Counted from the first letter of the stretch, positions 1 to 9,484 are shown. The stretch is 64,000 nt of DNA from Mesorhizobium loti R88b (GCF_013170845.1 NZ_CP033367.1:7069001-7133000); one strand, 5' to 3'. Numbers and translations: made by a program. Notes: generated from the sequence alone by a model not told the origin.

Positions 1-1
1 C

Positions 2-1810
2 GGCACAGACGAGGCCAGCAACACTCTTATCAGTCAGGTCGTTGCGAGCAAGCAGTCAAGTAACAACAGTCCAAGCACGGCACAAATAACTTTCAATACC
101 ACGAACATACATGCAAACTTCGTCGACATCACATCGGCAATCCATGTATCTAATGTGACTAATGATGCATTCATAGTTGCCGGCAGTGGCCATTTTGATG
201 CGACGACCCAAACGTATTCCTTTGATGTGAATAAGGGTTCGGGCAACAACGGATCAAGTTACAGCGTTACTATCGATGCCGGAGCATTCTCGGATTCGGT
301 TGGAAACACCAACACATCGTTCACTAAAAGCGGCCTCAAACCAGCCGGCACTTCCGGCGAGCCCATCAATCTCGCCCTGACCGATCCATCGCATGAAGGT
401 GCGCTCATCACCGTCACGGTGAAGGACGTGCCTTCGGGCTGGACCATCGACGGCGCAACCCATAACGCCGACGGAAGCTGGACGACACAGACCAGCGACC
501 TGCACGGGCTGACTGTCACCACACCGGCCAGTTTCACCGGGGCAGCCGTGCTCGACGTCCAGATGACCTGGATCAACGCCGACGGCACCGCGGGCACCGC
601 GTCGATCGCCGACAATGTCGAAGCCTACGCTCCGGGTTCGCCGATCTTTGCCTGGTCCGGCGACGACGTGCTGACCGGCTCCCACGGCAACGATCTCTTC
701 GTCTTCTCGCAACCGATCGGTGCCGACACGGTGCACAATTTCGATGCGGCCGCCGACCAGATCGATCTCATCGGCTACAACGGATTGGCAGACTTTGCCG
801 ACCTCCAGACGCATATCGCCGACGATGCCCATGGCAATGCGATGATAACGCTCGGCGACGGACAGTCGATCACGCTGGACGGCGTGCACTCGGACGCGCT
901 GACCGGAAGCAATTTCGTCTTCGACCAGACACCGGTGGTCAACAATTCCGGCACCATGACAATCGGCGACGGCGCTTTGCTGCCGCTCAGCGGCATTATC
1001 AACAACAGCGGTCTCATCTCGCTCGACTCGACCGGCGGCGATACGCTGCTGCAGGTTATCCAGCATGGCGTGACCCTGCAGGGTGGCGGACAGATCCTGC
1101 TGTCCGACAGCGCCACCAACGTCATCTCCGGCACCGGGCCGGACGTCACCCTGGTCAATGTCGACAACACGATCTCCGGCGCTGGTCAGCTGGGCGGCGG
1201 GATGCTGAGCCTTGACAACGGAGGGACCATCATCGCCTCCGGCTCGAACGGGCTGGTCATCGACACCGGTGGCAGCGTCGTCATCAATTCCGGAACGCTG
1301 GAAGCAACGGGGTCGGGCGGCCTGACGGTCGCTGGCGGCCTGGCGAATTCAGGCATGCTCTGGGCTAATGGCGGCGACATCGTGATCCATGGCCAGGTCA
1401 CCGGCGACGGCGATGCCACCATCGGCAATCTGTCGAAGCTCGAGTTCGGCGGCGCTTCGTCGACGGACGTCACCTTTGGTCACGACGCGGCCGGCACGCT
1501 GCAACTCGACGATTCCTTCGATTACAGCGGCCGGATCGGCGGCATCACCAATGATGACAGGTTGGATCTCCACGATATCTTGTTCGGTGCTGGGACAACG
1601 GCCGTTTATCAGGCAAACCAGGATGGCAGCGGCGGAACGCTGACCGTTTCGGATGGCACCCATGGCGCCGCGTTGCATCTGGTCGGCAGCTATGATGCGA
1701 ACGCCTTCAAGGTTGCCGATGACGGCCAGGGCCATACCGTCGTTTCGTACAATGAATTCACGCTGACCGGCATCGGCAATGGGGCGATTTCAAGCGACTT
1801 CGTGGTGTGA
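2..1810 (+). CDS. C-terminal part of a large type I-secreted, RTX-like calcium-binding protein (5' end outside window)
   Basis: The frame is open from base 2 with no stop, so the gene begins upstream; 602 codons are visible. An Ig/cadherin-like beta region comes first. A haemolysin-type calcium-binding segment follows at about 660-790 (GDDVLTGSHGNDLFVF, then NFDAAADQIDLIGY), like the beta-roll of serralysin-type exoproteins. The last 280 residues are glycine- and asparagine-rich short beta-strand repeats typical of rhizobial secreted adhesins. No cysteines or membrane segments are seen, and a type I secretion signal would lie at the very C-terminus. The ABC transporter and fusion protein directly downstream are the likely exporter. 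The cell-surface or matrix role is inferred. Confidence 0.8.
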   Translation, partial: GTDEASNTLISQVVASKQSSNNSPSTAQITFNTTNIHANFVDITSAIHVSNVTNDAFIVAGSGHFDATTQTYSFDVNKGSGNNGSSYSVTIDAGAFSDSVGNTNTSFTKSGLKPAGTSGEPINLALTDPSHEGALITVTVKDVPSGWTIDGATHNADGSWTTQTSDLHGLTVTTPASFTGAAVLDVQMTWINADGTAGTASIADNVEAYAPGSPIFAWSGDDVLTGSHGNDLFVFSQPIGADTVHNFDAAADQIDLIGYNGLADFADLQTHIADDAHGNAMITLGDGQSITLDGVHSDALTGSNFVFDQTPVVNNSGTMTIGDGALLPLSGIINNSGLISLDSTGGDTLLQVIQHGVTLQGGGQILLSDSATNVISGTGPDVTLVNVDNTISGAGQLGGGMLSLDNGGTIIASGSNGLVIDTGGSVVINSGTLEATGSGGLTVAGGLANSGMLWANGGDIVIHGQVTGDGDATIGNLSKLEFGGASSTDVTFGHDAAGTLQLDDSFDYSGRIGGITNDDRLDLHDILFGAGTTAVYQANQDGSGGTLTVSDGTHGAALHLVGSYDANAFKVADDGQGHTVVSYNEFTLTGIGNGAISSDFVV

Positions 1811-1819
1811 ACCAAAAGG

Positions 1820-1836
1820 GCCGCCTCAGTGGCGGC
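1820..1836 (+). terminator. Short hairpin between exoprotein and exporter genes
   Basis: GCCGCC (1820-1825) pairs with GGCGGC (1831-1836) around a 5-nt loop, ten bases after the stop codon of the exoprotein gene. There is no T-run, so it may be a weak terminator, an attenuator or an mRNA-stabilising hairpin that sets exporter expression below that of the cargo. Inference from structure only. Confidence 0.3.
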
Positions 1837-1874
1837 TTACCTGACCTGACAAAGTATCGAGTGGGGTTCTGGAA

Positions 1875-3569
1875 GTGGATAGCAAGTCTCGAATTGTGAA
1901 GGATGCGCTTCGGGCATGCCGCCGCTATTTCCTGGTTGCGGCGGCATTCAGCCTGGCGATCAATCTGCTCTACCTGGCTTCCCCACTCTACATGCTGCAG
2001 ATCTACGACCGGGTTGTCACCAGCGGCAGCGAAACCACGCTGGTGATGCTGACCCTGGTGTTGCTGGCTGCCTTCCTTTCGCTGGCCGGCCTCGACCTGG
2101 TACGCGCCTGGATCCTGACGCGTGCCAGTGCGCGGCTCGACCGGTTGCTATCGGCAAAGATCCTCGCCGCATCGGTCGAAACCCCATCGCCCGGCTCCTC
2201 GCCGAGCCAGCCCATCCGCGACTTCGACACGTTCAGGCAGGTCATCACCGGCAGCGGTATCCACGCCCTGTTCGACCTGCCATGGTCGCCCATCTACATC
2301 GGCATCATCTTCCTGCTGCATCCGTGGCTCGGCTTCTTCGCACTGGGCTGCTCGCTGCTCTTGATCGCCATGGCCGTGCTCAACGAGTATCTCGTGCGTT
2401 CGCCGCTGAAGCAGGCCAACGAGCTGGCAACGACCAACTACAACTTTACCGAGATGAGCCTCAGGAACGCGGAAGTCGTTCGCGCCATGGGGATGATCGA
2501 CGGTCTCATCCGCCGCTGGGGGCGCGACCGCAACCTAGCGCTGCGGCGCCAGGCGGAGGCAAGCGACCGCGCCGCCCTGATGTCAGGCATTATCCGTTTC
2601 CTGCGGCTCACCATGCAGTCGCTGATCCTTGGCCTCGGCGCCTATCTGGTCATCGAACGGCAGATTACCGGCGGCACCATGTTCGCGGCGAGCCTCCTGT
2701 TGGGCAGGGGGTTGCAGCCTGTTGAGCAGATCGTCGGCCTCTGGCGCAGCCTGATCCTCGCGCGGGCGGCGCTGGCAAGGGTCGAGAAGCTGGTCGACGG
2801 TGGCGCCCGGAGCGAAAGATCGTTCAACCTGCCGAAACCCAGCGGCAAAATATCGGTCGAGCAGGTCAGCTTTGCAATTGCCAGCCAGCAGAAAGTGCTT
2901 CTGCGGGAGGTATCGTTCCGGCTGGAAGCAGGCGAGGCGCTGGGGATCGTCGGCCCGTCCGGCGCCGGCAAGTCAACCCTGGCGCGTCATCTCGCGGGCG
3001 TCATGCAACCCAGCCGCGGCACCGTCAGGCTGGATGGCGCCGACCTGTCGCAATGGGGGCACGACGCGCTAGGCGACCACATCGGCTACCTGCCGCAGGA
3101 TATCGAGCTCTTCTCCGATACCGTCGCCGCCAACATCGGCCGCTTCAAGACCAATGTCGACCAGGAGGTGATCGAGGCCGCACGGCTCGCCGGCGTGCAT
3201 GAGATGATTATTCGCCTGCCGCAGGGCTACGAGACCCAGATCGGCGAAGGCGGTGCGGTTCTTTCGGGAGGATACAGGCAACGGATCGCTCTTGCCCGGG
3301 CGGTGTTCGGAACGCCGAACCTGATCATTCTCGACGAGCCGAGCTCCAATCTCGACGCCGATGGCGACCGCGCGCTGAGCGACTGTGCGATTGAACTCAA
3401 GCGCCGCGGCAGCACGGTGATCATCGTCTCGCATCGGCCCTCTACCTTGGCGAATGTCGACAAGATCCTTCTGTTGCGCGATGGCGCCGTCGAGGCCTTC
3501 GGCATGAGGAACGAGATCGTGGCGCTGCTCAACCAGCGCGCGGCTCCAATGGCGGTGGCAACGCAATGA
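1875..3569 (+). CDS. Type I secretion system ABC transporter (permease-ATPase), PrtD/PrsD family
   Basis: Inner-membrane ATPase that powers one-step export of the upstream exoprotein. The 564 residues match the usual length of PrtD/PrsD proteins. Hydrophobic segments lie near residues 18-41, 55-77, 138-172 and 245-262. The ATPase half shows Walker A GPSGAGKST (360-368), signature LSGGYRQRI (463-471), Walker B LIILDEP (483-489) and the H-loop His520. Translation starts at GTG 1875; no ATG is available nearby and the preceding bases are purine-rich. It is separated by 64 bp from the exoprotein gene and by 19 bp from the fusion-protein gene, so the three probably form one operon. Confidence 0.9.
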   Translation: MDSKSRIVKDALRACRRYFLVAAAFSLAINLLYLASPLYMLQIYDRVVTSGSETTLVMLTLVLLAAFLSLAGLDLVRAWILTRASARLDRLLSAKILAASVETPSPGSSPSQPIRDFDTFRQVITGSGIHALFDLPWSPIYIGIIFLLHPWLGFFALGCSLLLIAMAVLNEYLVRSPLKQANELATTNYNFTEMSLRNAEVVRAMGMIDGLIRRWGRDRNLALRRQAEASDRAALMSGIIRFLRLTMQSLILGLGAYLVIERQITGGTMFAASLLLGRGLQPVEQIVGLWRSLILARAALARVEKLVDGGARSERSFNLPKPSGKISVEQVSFAIASQQKVLLREVSFRLEAGEALGIVGPSGAGKSTLARHLAGVMQPSRGTVRLDGADLSQWGHDALGDHIGYLPQDIELFSDTVAANIGRFKTNVDQEVIEAARLAGVHEMIIRLPQGYETQIGEGGAVLSGGYRQRIALARAVFGTPNLIILDEPSSNLDADGDRALSDCAIELKRRGSTVIIVSHRPSTLANVDKILLLRDGAVEAFGMRNEIVALLNQRAAPMAVATQ

Positions 3570-3588
3570 GCCGCGTTTGGAGAGATCG

Positions 3589-4926
3589 ATGAGCGACGGC
3601 GCCCTTACCTACCGGACCCTGCCCGGCGAAACGGGCCTGCTGGCTCCGGATTCGATCCGGGTACCGGCCTATGTCGGCCTGCTGATCATCGTCGCCTTCT
3701 TTGGCATCTTCGGCGGCTGGGCGGCCCTTGCCCCTCTGAACGGCGCCGTGCTCGCCGACGCCATCGTCAAGGTGGAAGGCAATCGCAAAAGCGTACAGCA
3801 CTTCGACGGCGGAACGGTGAAGGAGATCCGAGTCAAGGATGGCGACGTCGTCAGGAAGGGCGACATAATGCTGAAGCTGGACGACACCAGGATCCGGTCC
3901 GAGTTCAATCTTTACGCCCAGCAATATGCTCTGTTGCGCGCAACCGATGCCAGGATCCGGGCCGAACTGGACGGCAGCGCGGCTGTTGCCTTCCCGAAGG
4001 ACATTCTCAAGGAGCACGAGGACTACCTCAGGGATGCGATGGCAAACCAGATCGCCGACCTGGAAAGCCAGCGTGCCTCGATGGCCGGCGCCAGGCAGAT
4101 CCTCGAGCGCCGGATTGCCGAGCTCGAGGAGCAGATCCAGGGCAAGCAGTCTCGGGTCGAATCCTACCGGGCCCAATTGCAATCGACGATCGACGAGAAG
4201 GCCAGCCTGTCGAAGCTGCTCAAGGCCGGATTGACGACCCGCCCACGCATCCTGGAACTGGAAAGGTCCGCCTCGGATCTGCAGGGCCTGATCGACGAGA
4301 ACCTCGGTGCGATCGGCGGCAGCCAACAGAGCAAAGCCGAACTCGAGAGCCAGATCGCGCAATTGACCTTTGAACGCCGAGCCAAGCTGTCGGCGATGCT
4401 GATCGAAACGCAATCGAACCTTGCCGACCTTGTGCCCAAGATGTTTGCCGCCCAGGCTGCGATGGACCGGGCCGAAGTCCGGGCGCCTTATGACGGCCAG
4501 GTGATGGATCTCAGCGTCTTCTCGATCGGCGCCATCGTTTCCCCGGGCCAGACCATCCTCGACATCGTGCCGACCGAGAATTCACTGATCGTCCAGGCGC
4601 AGGTTCGCGTCGAGGACATATCGAACCTGCGGCCCGACATGGCCGCCGAAGTTCGGTTCACATCCTATAAGCAGCGGTCGATACCCATAATTCATGGCCG
4701 CGTCACCCGCATTTCGGCGGATCGCATCACCGACAGCAAGACCGGGTTTCCCTACTATCTCGCCGACGTAGCGGTCGATCCGGGGGAATTGGCGGCGGCT
4801 TCACAGATTGCGCTTTATCCGGGCATGCCGGCGTCGGTCATGATTGTCACCGAGGAACGCACCGCTCTGGACTACATAATAGGCCCGTTGGTTGTGTCGT
4901 TCCACTCCGCCTTTCGCCAGAAATGA
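3589..4926 (+). CDS. Type I secretion membrane fusion protein, HlyD/PrtE/PrsE family
   Basis: Periplasmic adaptor that links the ABC transporter to an outer-membrane TolC-type channel. A single membrane anchor lies near residues 25-47, followed by a lipoyl/barrel half (FDGGTVKEIRVKDGDVV), a long alpha-helical coiled coil (about 100-280) and the second barrel half (RAPYDGQVMDLSVFSIGAIV). ATG 3589 is chosen over an upstream in-frame TTG because GGAGAG sits five bases before it. The length of 445 residues is normal for the family. No tolC homologue is in the window, so an outer-membrane partner encoded elsewhere is required. Confidence 0.9.
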   Translation: MSDGALTYRTLPGETGLLAPDSIRVPAYVGLLIIVAFFGIFGGWAALAPLNGAVLADAIVKVEGNRKSVQHFDGGTVKEIRVKDGDVVRKGDIMLKLDDTRIRSEFNLYAQQYALLRATDARIRAELDGSAAVAFPKDILKEHEDYLRDAMANQIADLESQRASMAGARQILERRIAELEEQIQGKQSRVESYRAQLQSTIDEKASLSKLLKAGLTTRPRILELERSASDLQGLIDENLGAIGGSQQSKAELESQIAQLTFERRAKLSAMLIETQSNLADLVPKMFAAQAAMDRAEVRAPYDGQVMDLSVFSIGAIVSPGQTILDIVPTENSLIVQAQVRVEDISNLRPDMAAEVRFTSYKQRSIPIIHGRVTRISADRITDSKTGFPYYLADVAVDPGELAAASQIALYPGMPASVMIVTEERTALDYIIGPLVVSFHSAFRQK

Positions 4927-5222
4927 CGGGAGAATCGATCGACGATGCAAAGTTTCGACGCCTTATCGGACGTCTAATTTTGAGTGCTGAACTTCTAAAG
5001 CGATGCTCCTCGCATTCCCGGCCTGTGCTTCCTAGTCAGCCGGAGACGCAGATCCAACCGTTTGCCTGTCATCGGCTGTTAAATGCCAGAAGCTGACCGT
5101 CTGCCTGCGGCCCCCACCGAGACCTTCGAGATGCAGCGACCCAAAATCGACGGTCGGAGCGAAGCGGGCGGCGCTACGATATTTGAGGTTTCCGCACTGC
5201 GCGCCGCTCGCGGCAAACATCG
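4927..5222. other. Intergenic stretch without a supported gene
   Basis: This 296-bp stretch lies between the secretion operon and the tra genes. A short open frame (5032-5220, minus) has no recognisable similarity and no clear ribosome binding site. It probably contains the junction between core chromosome and the accessory region, but no repeat or att site could be identified by eye. Confidence 0.4.
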
Positions 5223-5471
5223 CTACGCTTGCTGTCCCTTTAGTTTTTCATTCCGCTCCGCCATAAAAGCCTCTTTCCCCATTCCGGCCCACAACTCTCG
5301 GGTCCGTTGATCGTCTTCGCTTCGGAGTTTGTCCGCTGTCCAGAGGAGCGCGCCGTAGATAGCGACGCGATCATCTGCGATCAGATCAACGATGCCTGCC
5401 TTGACGACGAGCCCCCCGAGTTCGATTAGATGTTGGGTCCGTTTGCGTCGCTCGACCTGCCACGTGCGCAT
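5223..5471 (-). CDS. traD: Conjugal transfer protein TraD (small, Ti-plasmid type)
   Basis: An 82-residue, basic protein that resembles the small TraD of rhizobial and Agrobacterium plasmids (core QHLIELGGLVVKAGI). This is not the large coupling-protein TraD of F. In those plasmids traC and traD are transcribed away from traA across oriT, exactly as here. The ATG follows the traC stop codon after one base (TGA-C-ATG), indicating translational coupling. It is thought to be an accessory component of the relaxosome; its biochemical role is poorly known. Confidence 0.75.
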   Translation of the reverse strand: MRTWQVERRKRTQHLIELGGLVVKAGIVDLIADDRVAIYGALLWTADKLRSEDDQRTRELWAGMGKEAFMAERNEKLKGQQA

Positions 5472-5472
5472 G

Positions 5473-5799
5473 TCATTGCGAGCCTGTGCCGCCTGCCGGC
5501 GATTGTGAGCTGCCTTGTTGCGCTGGATCGCTTCGAACGTTGCGCTGAGATGCCGGAGCAGTTCGCCGGGACCGGCTCTCGAAAAACGTCACCCCACGCT
5601 TGGCCCATGCCTCACGCTTTGCGGCGTCTTTCGTCTCGGCGAGTGCGACCAGCGCGCCGGCCAGTTCGTCCGTGCTGAGCTGATCGGCGCCGGTGGCGAT
5701 CACCAGCTCGCCAAGTTGCTGCACCTTCCGCGTTTTGAGTTCTCGCGCTTTGTCTTCCAGCGCCTTCAGTTCCGCGTCGAAATCCCGTTGCTTACGCAT
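5473..5799 (-). CDS. traC: Conjugal transfer protein TraC (relaxosome accessory)
   Basis: A 108-residue, highly charged protein with an N-terminal coiled-coil-like region (DAELKALEDKARELKTRK) typical of the TraC family of Ti-type transfer systems. The ATG at 5799 is preferred over ATGs 12-15 bases upstream because GGAG lies seven bases before it. Divergent from traA with the putative oriT between them and coupled to traD. The C-terminal 40 residues are low complexity (Ser, Gln, Arg, Pro) and may be degenerate or strain-specific. Confidence 0.75.
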   Translation of the reverse strand: MRKQRDFDAELKALEDKARELKTRKVQQLGELVIATGADQLSTDELAGALVALAETKDAAKREAWAKRGVTFFESRSRRTAPASQRNVRSDPAQQGSSQSPAGGTGSQ

Positions 5800-5910
5800 G
5801 GTTGTCTCCATCAATTGTCGATGCGGCGATGATAGGGGAGCGCCTGCCCGAAAGCTTCAGGGTTGCCGAGACAGCCCGGGACGGGCTGGTCCATCCCGAG
5901 ATTTTTTCGA

Positions 5911-5941
5911 GGGAGGGCGCGCTTATACGTCGTGCCGACGT
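5911..5941. other. oriT: Putative origin of transfer (oriT) with nic-like core
   Basis: Between the divergent traC and traA genes lies GGGAGGGCGC-GCTTA (5911-5925), which matches in reverse complement the nic-region pattern remembered for RSF1010/Ti-type (MobQ) origins (TAAG-x-GCGCCCTCCC). It is followed at once by the inverted repeat ACGTCG-tgc-CGACGT (5927-5941). Position, core and adjacent hairpin all agree with a relaxase target site for the neighbouring TraA. The match was made from memory of the consensus, not by alignment. Confidence 0.6.
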
Positions 5942-5971
5942 GCGTTTTGCCGTGCAAATGATCTGGTCGCG

Positions 5972-8900
5972 ATGGCGATCTATCATCTTCACGTCAAGGT
6001 TATTGGCCGCAAGGCAGGCTCAAGCGCTGTCGCTTCGGCCGCCTACCGCTCGGCCTCGCGATTGCGTGACGAGCGGATTGAACGCAGCCATGATTTTTCG
6101 GCCAAACGCGGTGTCGTCCATTCCGAGGTGATGCTGCCGGAGCGCGCGCCCGAAGCCTGGCGCGACCGCGAACGGCTGTGGAACGATGTCGAAGCCTTTG
6201 AGGTGCGCAAGGATGCCCAGCTTGCCCGTGAGGTCGAGTTTGCTCTCCCGCGTGAACTCAGCAAGGCGCAAGGCATCGAACTGGCGCGCGACTTTGTACA
6301 AGTCGAGTTTGTCAGCAAGGGCATGGTCGCCGATCTCAATGTGCATTGGGACCGGGCGGAGGATGGCAGTCCCAAGCCGCATGCTCATGTCATGCTGACC
6401 ATGCGGTCCGTGGACAAAAATGGTTTTGGGGCGAAGGTTCGAGACTGGAATGCCACCCAGTTGGTCGAGCGCTGGCGCGAGCGATGGGCGGAACTGGCCA
6501 ATGAGCGCCTGGCCGAACTCGACATCGACGCCCGCATCGATCATCGCAGTCTGGAAGCGCAGGGCATTTCACTGGAGCCGCAAACGCAGATTGGTGCCCC
6601 GGCGCAACGCATTGAGGGCGGTGGCCTAGACGCTGGTGAGATCGAAGCAGATCGCGCCGAACTGCATCGCGAGATCGCGCGCAACAATGGCGCGCGCATC
6701 ATCGCTGATCCATCCGTGGCGCTGGATGCCATCACGCATCAGCAATCGACCTTCACCCGAAAAGACATCGCGAAGTTTGCGCATCGGCACAGCGACGGAA
6801 TGGAGCAGTTCAACGAGGTGGTGGTCGCGATCAGCAACGCATCCGATCTGGTCGAACTCGGCACGGACCTGCGCGGCGAAGATCGCTTCACCACAAGGCA
6901 GATGATCCAGACCGAGCAGCGCCTTCACCGCGCTACGGAGCGTATGGATTTGGACGAGCGACACGCGGTGAGTGACGCACATCGCGAGGCGGCACTGGCG
7001 CGGGCCGCGCAACGCGGGCTTGTCCTTTCGGGCGAGCAGACCGATGCCCTTGCGCACATCACCGATGGTCACGGTCTTGGTGTCGTCGTCGGCTTTGCCG
7101 GGACGGGCAAGAGCGCCATGCTGGGCGTTGCGCGCCAGGCATGGGCAGCGGCGGGCTACGAGGTTCGAGGCGCGGCACTCTCCGGCATTGCCGCCGAGAA
7201 TCTGGAAGGCGGATCAGGCATCTCGTCGCGCACCATCGCCAGTATGGAGCATAGCTGGGGACAGGCCAGGGATCTGCTCACCACGCGCGATGTCCTGGTG
7301 ATCGATGAGGCCGGCATGGTCGGCACGCGCCAGTTGGAGCGCGTGCTTTCCCATGCCGCGGACGTTGGCGCAAAGGTCGTATTGGTTGGCGATCCGCAGC
7401 AGTTGCAGGCAATCGAAGCCGGCGCTGCATTCCGCTCCATCCACGAGCGACACGGCGGCGTCGAGATCGGTCAGGTGCGACGGCAGCGCGAGGTCTGGCA
7501 GCGCGATGCCACGCGCGATCTGGCAACCGGCAGGATCGGCGCCGCAATCAACGCCTATGACGCGCAAGGCATGGTGCATCAGGCTGCAACGCGCGACGAC
7601 GCGCGACGCGATCTGGTCGAGCGCTGGGATCGCGACAGGCAGGCGCATCCCGAGGCAAGCCGGATCATTCTCACTCATACAAATGACGAGGTGCGCGCCC
7701 TGAACCAGGCAGCGCGGGAGCGCATGCGCGCTGCCGGCGACCTCGGCGACGAAGTGCAAGTGACGGTCGAACGCGGCCCAAGAAACTTCGCCAGTGGCGA
7801 CCGCGTCATGTTCCTGCGCAACGAGCGTGGCCTTGGCGTCAAGAACGGCACGCTCGGCATCGTGGAAGAAGTCAGTAAACAAAGCATGACCGTGCGCACC
7901 GATGACGACAGGTCGGTTCGCTTCGAGCTGAAAGACTACGCGTACGTCGACCACGGCTATGCCGCGACCATTCACAAGGCGCAGGGCATGACCGTCGACC
8001 GGACCCATGTGCTCGCCACGCCGGGCATAGATGCGCACGGCAGCTACGTCGCCCTGTCGAGGCATCGCGACGGGATGGACCTGCATTACGGCAGCGATGA
8101 CTTCAGTACGCGGGAGCGGCTGGACCGCTCGCTGTCACGCGACCGCGCCAAGGACATGGCGTCGGATTACGATCAGATCGACCCGGCGCAGAGCTATGCC
8201 GAGCGGCGCGGCATCACGTTCCGCGAGCGCGTGGTCGAGATCGTGCGCCGGGTCGTTCCGGAGAAGCTGCGCGACAGGATTGGCGGACTGCTGGACGTGC
8301 GCTCGCCCGGAGACGGCGAGCCCATGCGGGAAGGTGGGCGCGGACCGGAAAGGGAAAATGTTGGGGCGCAGATCGGCGATGCACGGCCCATGCTCGTCGG
8401 AGAAAATCTCGCCGCCGGCGTGTCGCGCGAAACGGATACGCCGGTGGACGCGGAAGCGGCGTTGCGCAGCGCCCGTACGAAGGCGCTTGTGCGTCACGCG
8501 CGCGCGCTCGACGCGGTCCTCAGTACTGGAAATGCGGACGGCCAGGGCAGTCCCGACCAAATGCGCGAATTGAGGGATGCCCGCAGCGCTTTCGAGAAGG
8601 TTCGGTCGTATCGCTGGCGCGATGCCGAAGCGGCTTATATGAAAAATCCCGAACTGGTCCGCGAGGCGGGCGCCGGCCGCGTCAGCCGCATCGTGCTTGC
8701 TCTCCAGCTTGAGACGGAAATCCGCACTCGGATGGACATCGATCCCGGCCGCCGCGCCGACCGGTTCGTGGAACGTTGGCAAAAGCTCGACCGGACGGGA
8801 CGGCAGCAATATCAGGCCGGCGACATCTCCGGCTACAAGTCAGCGCGCTCGGCCATGTCCGACATGGCCAAGAGCCTCGAACGCGACCCTCAACTTGAAT

Positions 8901-9022
8901 CCCTACTTGCCAATCATAAGAAAGCGCTCGGCATCCATGTCGAATCCGGCCGGCGTCTGGGTGTGGAACTCGCCTTTAACCACGGCATCGGGCTCGGCCG
9001 AGGCAAGGGCATCGGAATCTGA
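5972..9022 (+). CDS. traA: Ti-type conjugative relaxase-helicase TraA (MobA/MobL family)
   Basis: Nicks oriT and unwinds the transferred strand. The N-terminal relaxase domain (about 1-230) begins MAIYHLHVKVIGR, contains the AAYRS tyrosine motif near residue 25 and the metal-binding PHAHVML motif. The helicase part has Walker A GFAGTGKS (374-381), Walker B VLVIDEAGMVG and a UvrD/RecD2-like C-terminal motif (GYAATIHKAQGMT). The frame is open farther upstream, but ATG 5972 matches the conserved family N-terminus and leaves oriT uncovered. At 1016 residues it is close to full length (about 1100) and appears intact. No mating-pair genes are in the window, so it would have to be mobilised by another system. 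Confidence 0.93.
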   Translation: MAIYHLHVKVIGRKAGSSAVASAAYRSASRLRDERIERSHDFSAKRGVVHSEVMLPERAPEAWRDRERLWNDVEAFEVRKDAQLAREVEFALPRELSKAQGIELARDFVQVEFVSKGMVADLNVHWDRAEDGSPKPHAHVMLTMRSVDKNGFGAKVRDWNATQLVERWRERWAELANERLAELDIDARIDHRSLEAQGISLEPQTQIGAPAQRIEGGGLDAGEIEADRAELHREIARNNGARIIADPSVALDAITHQQSTFTRKDIAKFAHRHSDGMEQFNEVVVAISNASDLVELGTDLRGEDRFTTRQMIQTEQRLHRATERMDLDERHAVSDAHREAALARAAQRGLVLSGEQTDALAHITDGHGLGVVVGFAGTGKSAMLGVARQAWAAAGYEVRGAALSGIAAENLEGGSGISSRTIASMEHSWGQARDLLTTRDVLVIDEAGMVGTRQLERVLSHAADVGAKVVLVGDPQQLQAIEAGAAFRSIHERHGGVEIGQVRRQREVWQRDATRDLATGRIGAAINAYDAQGMVHQAATRDDARRDLVERWDRDRQAHPEASRIILTHTNDEVRALNQAARERMRAAGDLGDEVQVTVERGPRNFASGDRVMFLRNERGLGVKNGTLGIVEEVSKQSMTVRTDDDRSVRFELKDYAYVDHGYAATIHKAQGMTVDRTHVLATPGIDAHGSYVALSRHRDGMDLHYGSDDFSTRERLDRSLSRDRAKDMASDYDQIDPAQSYAERRGITFRERVVEIVRRVVPEKLRDRIGGLLDVRSPGDGEPMREGGRGPERENVGAQIGDARPMLVGENLAAGVSRETDTPVDAEAALRSARTKALVRHARALDAVLSTGNADGQGSPDQMRELRDARSAFEKVRSYRWRDAEAAYMKNPELVREAGAGRVSRIVLALQLETEIRTRMDIDPGRRADRFVERWQKLDRTGRQQYQAGDISGYKSARSAMSDMAKSLERDPQLESLLANHKKALGIHVESGRRLGVELAFNHGIGLGRGKGIGI

Positions 9023-9149
9023 CCATCCGATTTGCCGCCGTTTCCGCGCCACATCGCAGTGGGGCGGGAATACGCCTTGCCTGAGCGATGCAGCCTGTTT
9101 CGTGTGACCCATCAGATATCAGAGGCACTCAGGAGGAGACAGGCGAGCC

Positions 9150-9371
9150 ATGCCCGAACCCGATCGCATCATTCGCCTCAAAACCGTCCTTGCCCGGACC
9201 GGCCTGTCCCGCTCAACCATGTATCGCAAGATCGCCGAAGGCACGTTCCCGGCTCAGATCAGGATCAGTGTCAACGGTGCCGGATGGCGGGAGTCGGATA
9301 TCAATCGGTGGATTGAGAACCCCGCATCGTGGGGGCCGAGGCGAGATGATGAATCCGATTGCAAGAGGTAA
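9150..9371 (+). CDS. AlpA-family helix-turn-helix regulator
   Basis: A 73-residue protein with the AlpA/excisionase-like winged helix (RLKTVLARTGLSRSTMYRKI, then GWRESDINRWI). Strong GGAGGAG ribosome binding site eight to ten bases before ATG 9150. Such proteins sit on integrative elements in rhizobia and control excision or replication genes; here it follows traA by 127 bp. No integrase gene that it could control is visible in the window. Confidence 0.85.
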   Translation: MPEPDRIIRLKTVLARTGLSRSTMYRKIAEGTFPAQIRISVNGAGWRESDINRWIENPASWGPRRDDESDCKR

Positions 9372-9460
9372 CAAAATGATAGCATCTACCGCATCATGCA
9401 AAGCAATTTTCTGTGGATAATGGAACCGAACCATCGGTATGATTTTTGATTGGGTAAATT

Positions 9461-9484
9461 TGAGGGTACGGGTCGATACCCTCA
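9461..9484. repeat. Perfect inverted repeat (8-bp arms)
   Basis: TGAGGGTA (9461-9468) and TACCCTCA (9477-9484) are perfect complements around an 8-nt spacer, about 90 bp after alpA and 40 bp before the tRNA-like fragment. There is no T-run. It could be a regulator or recombinase binding site belonging to the element. Confidence 0.4.

Noticed and set aside
3529..4413. 294-codon minus-strand frame opposite the secretion genes
   Set aside because: Overlaps two genes with firm motifs; no ribosome binding site.
5032..5220. 62-codon minus-strand frame before the tra genes
   Set aside because: No ribosome binding site and no recognisable family.
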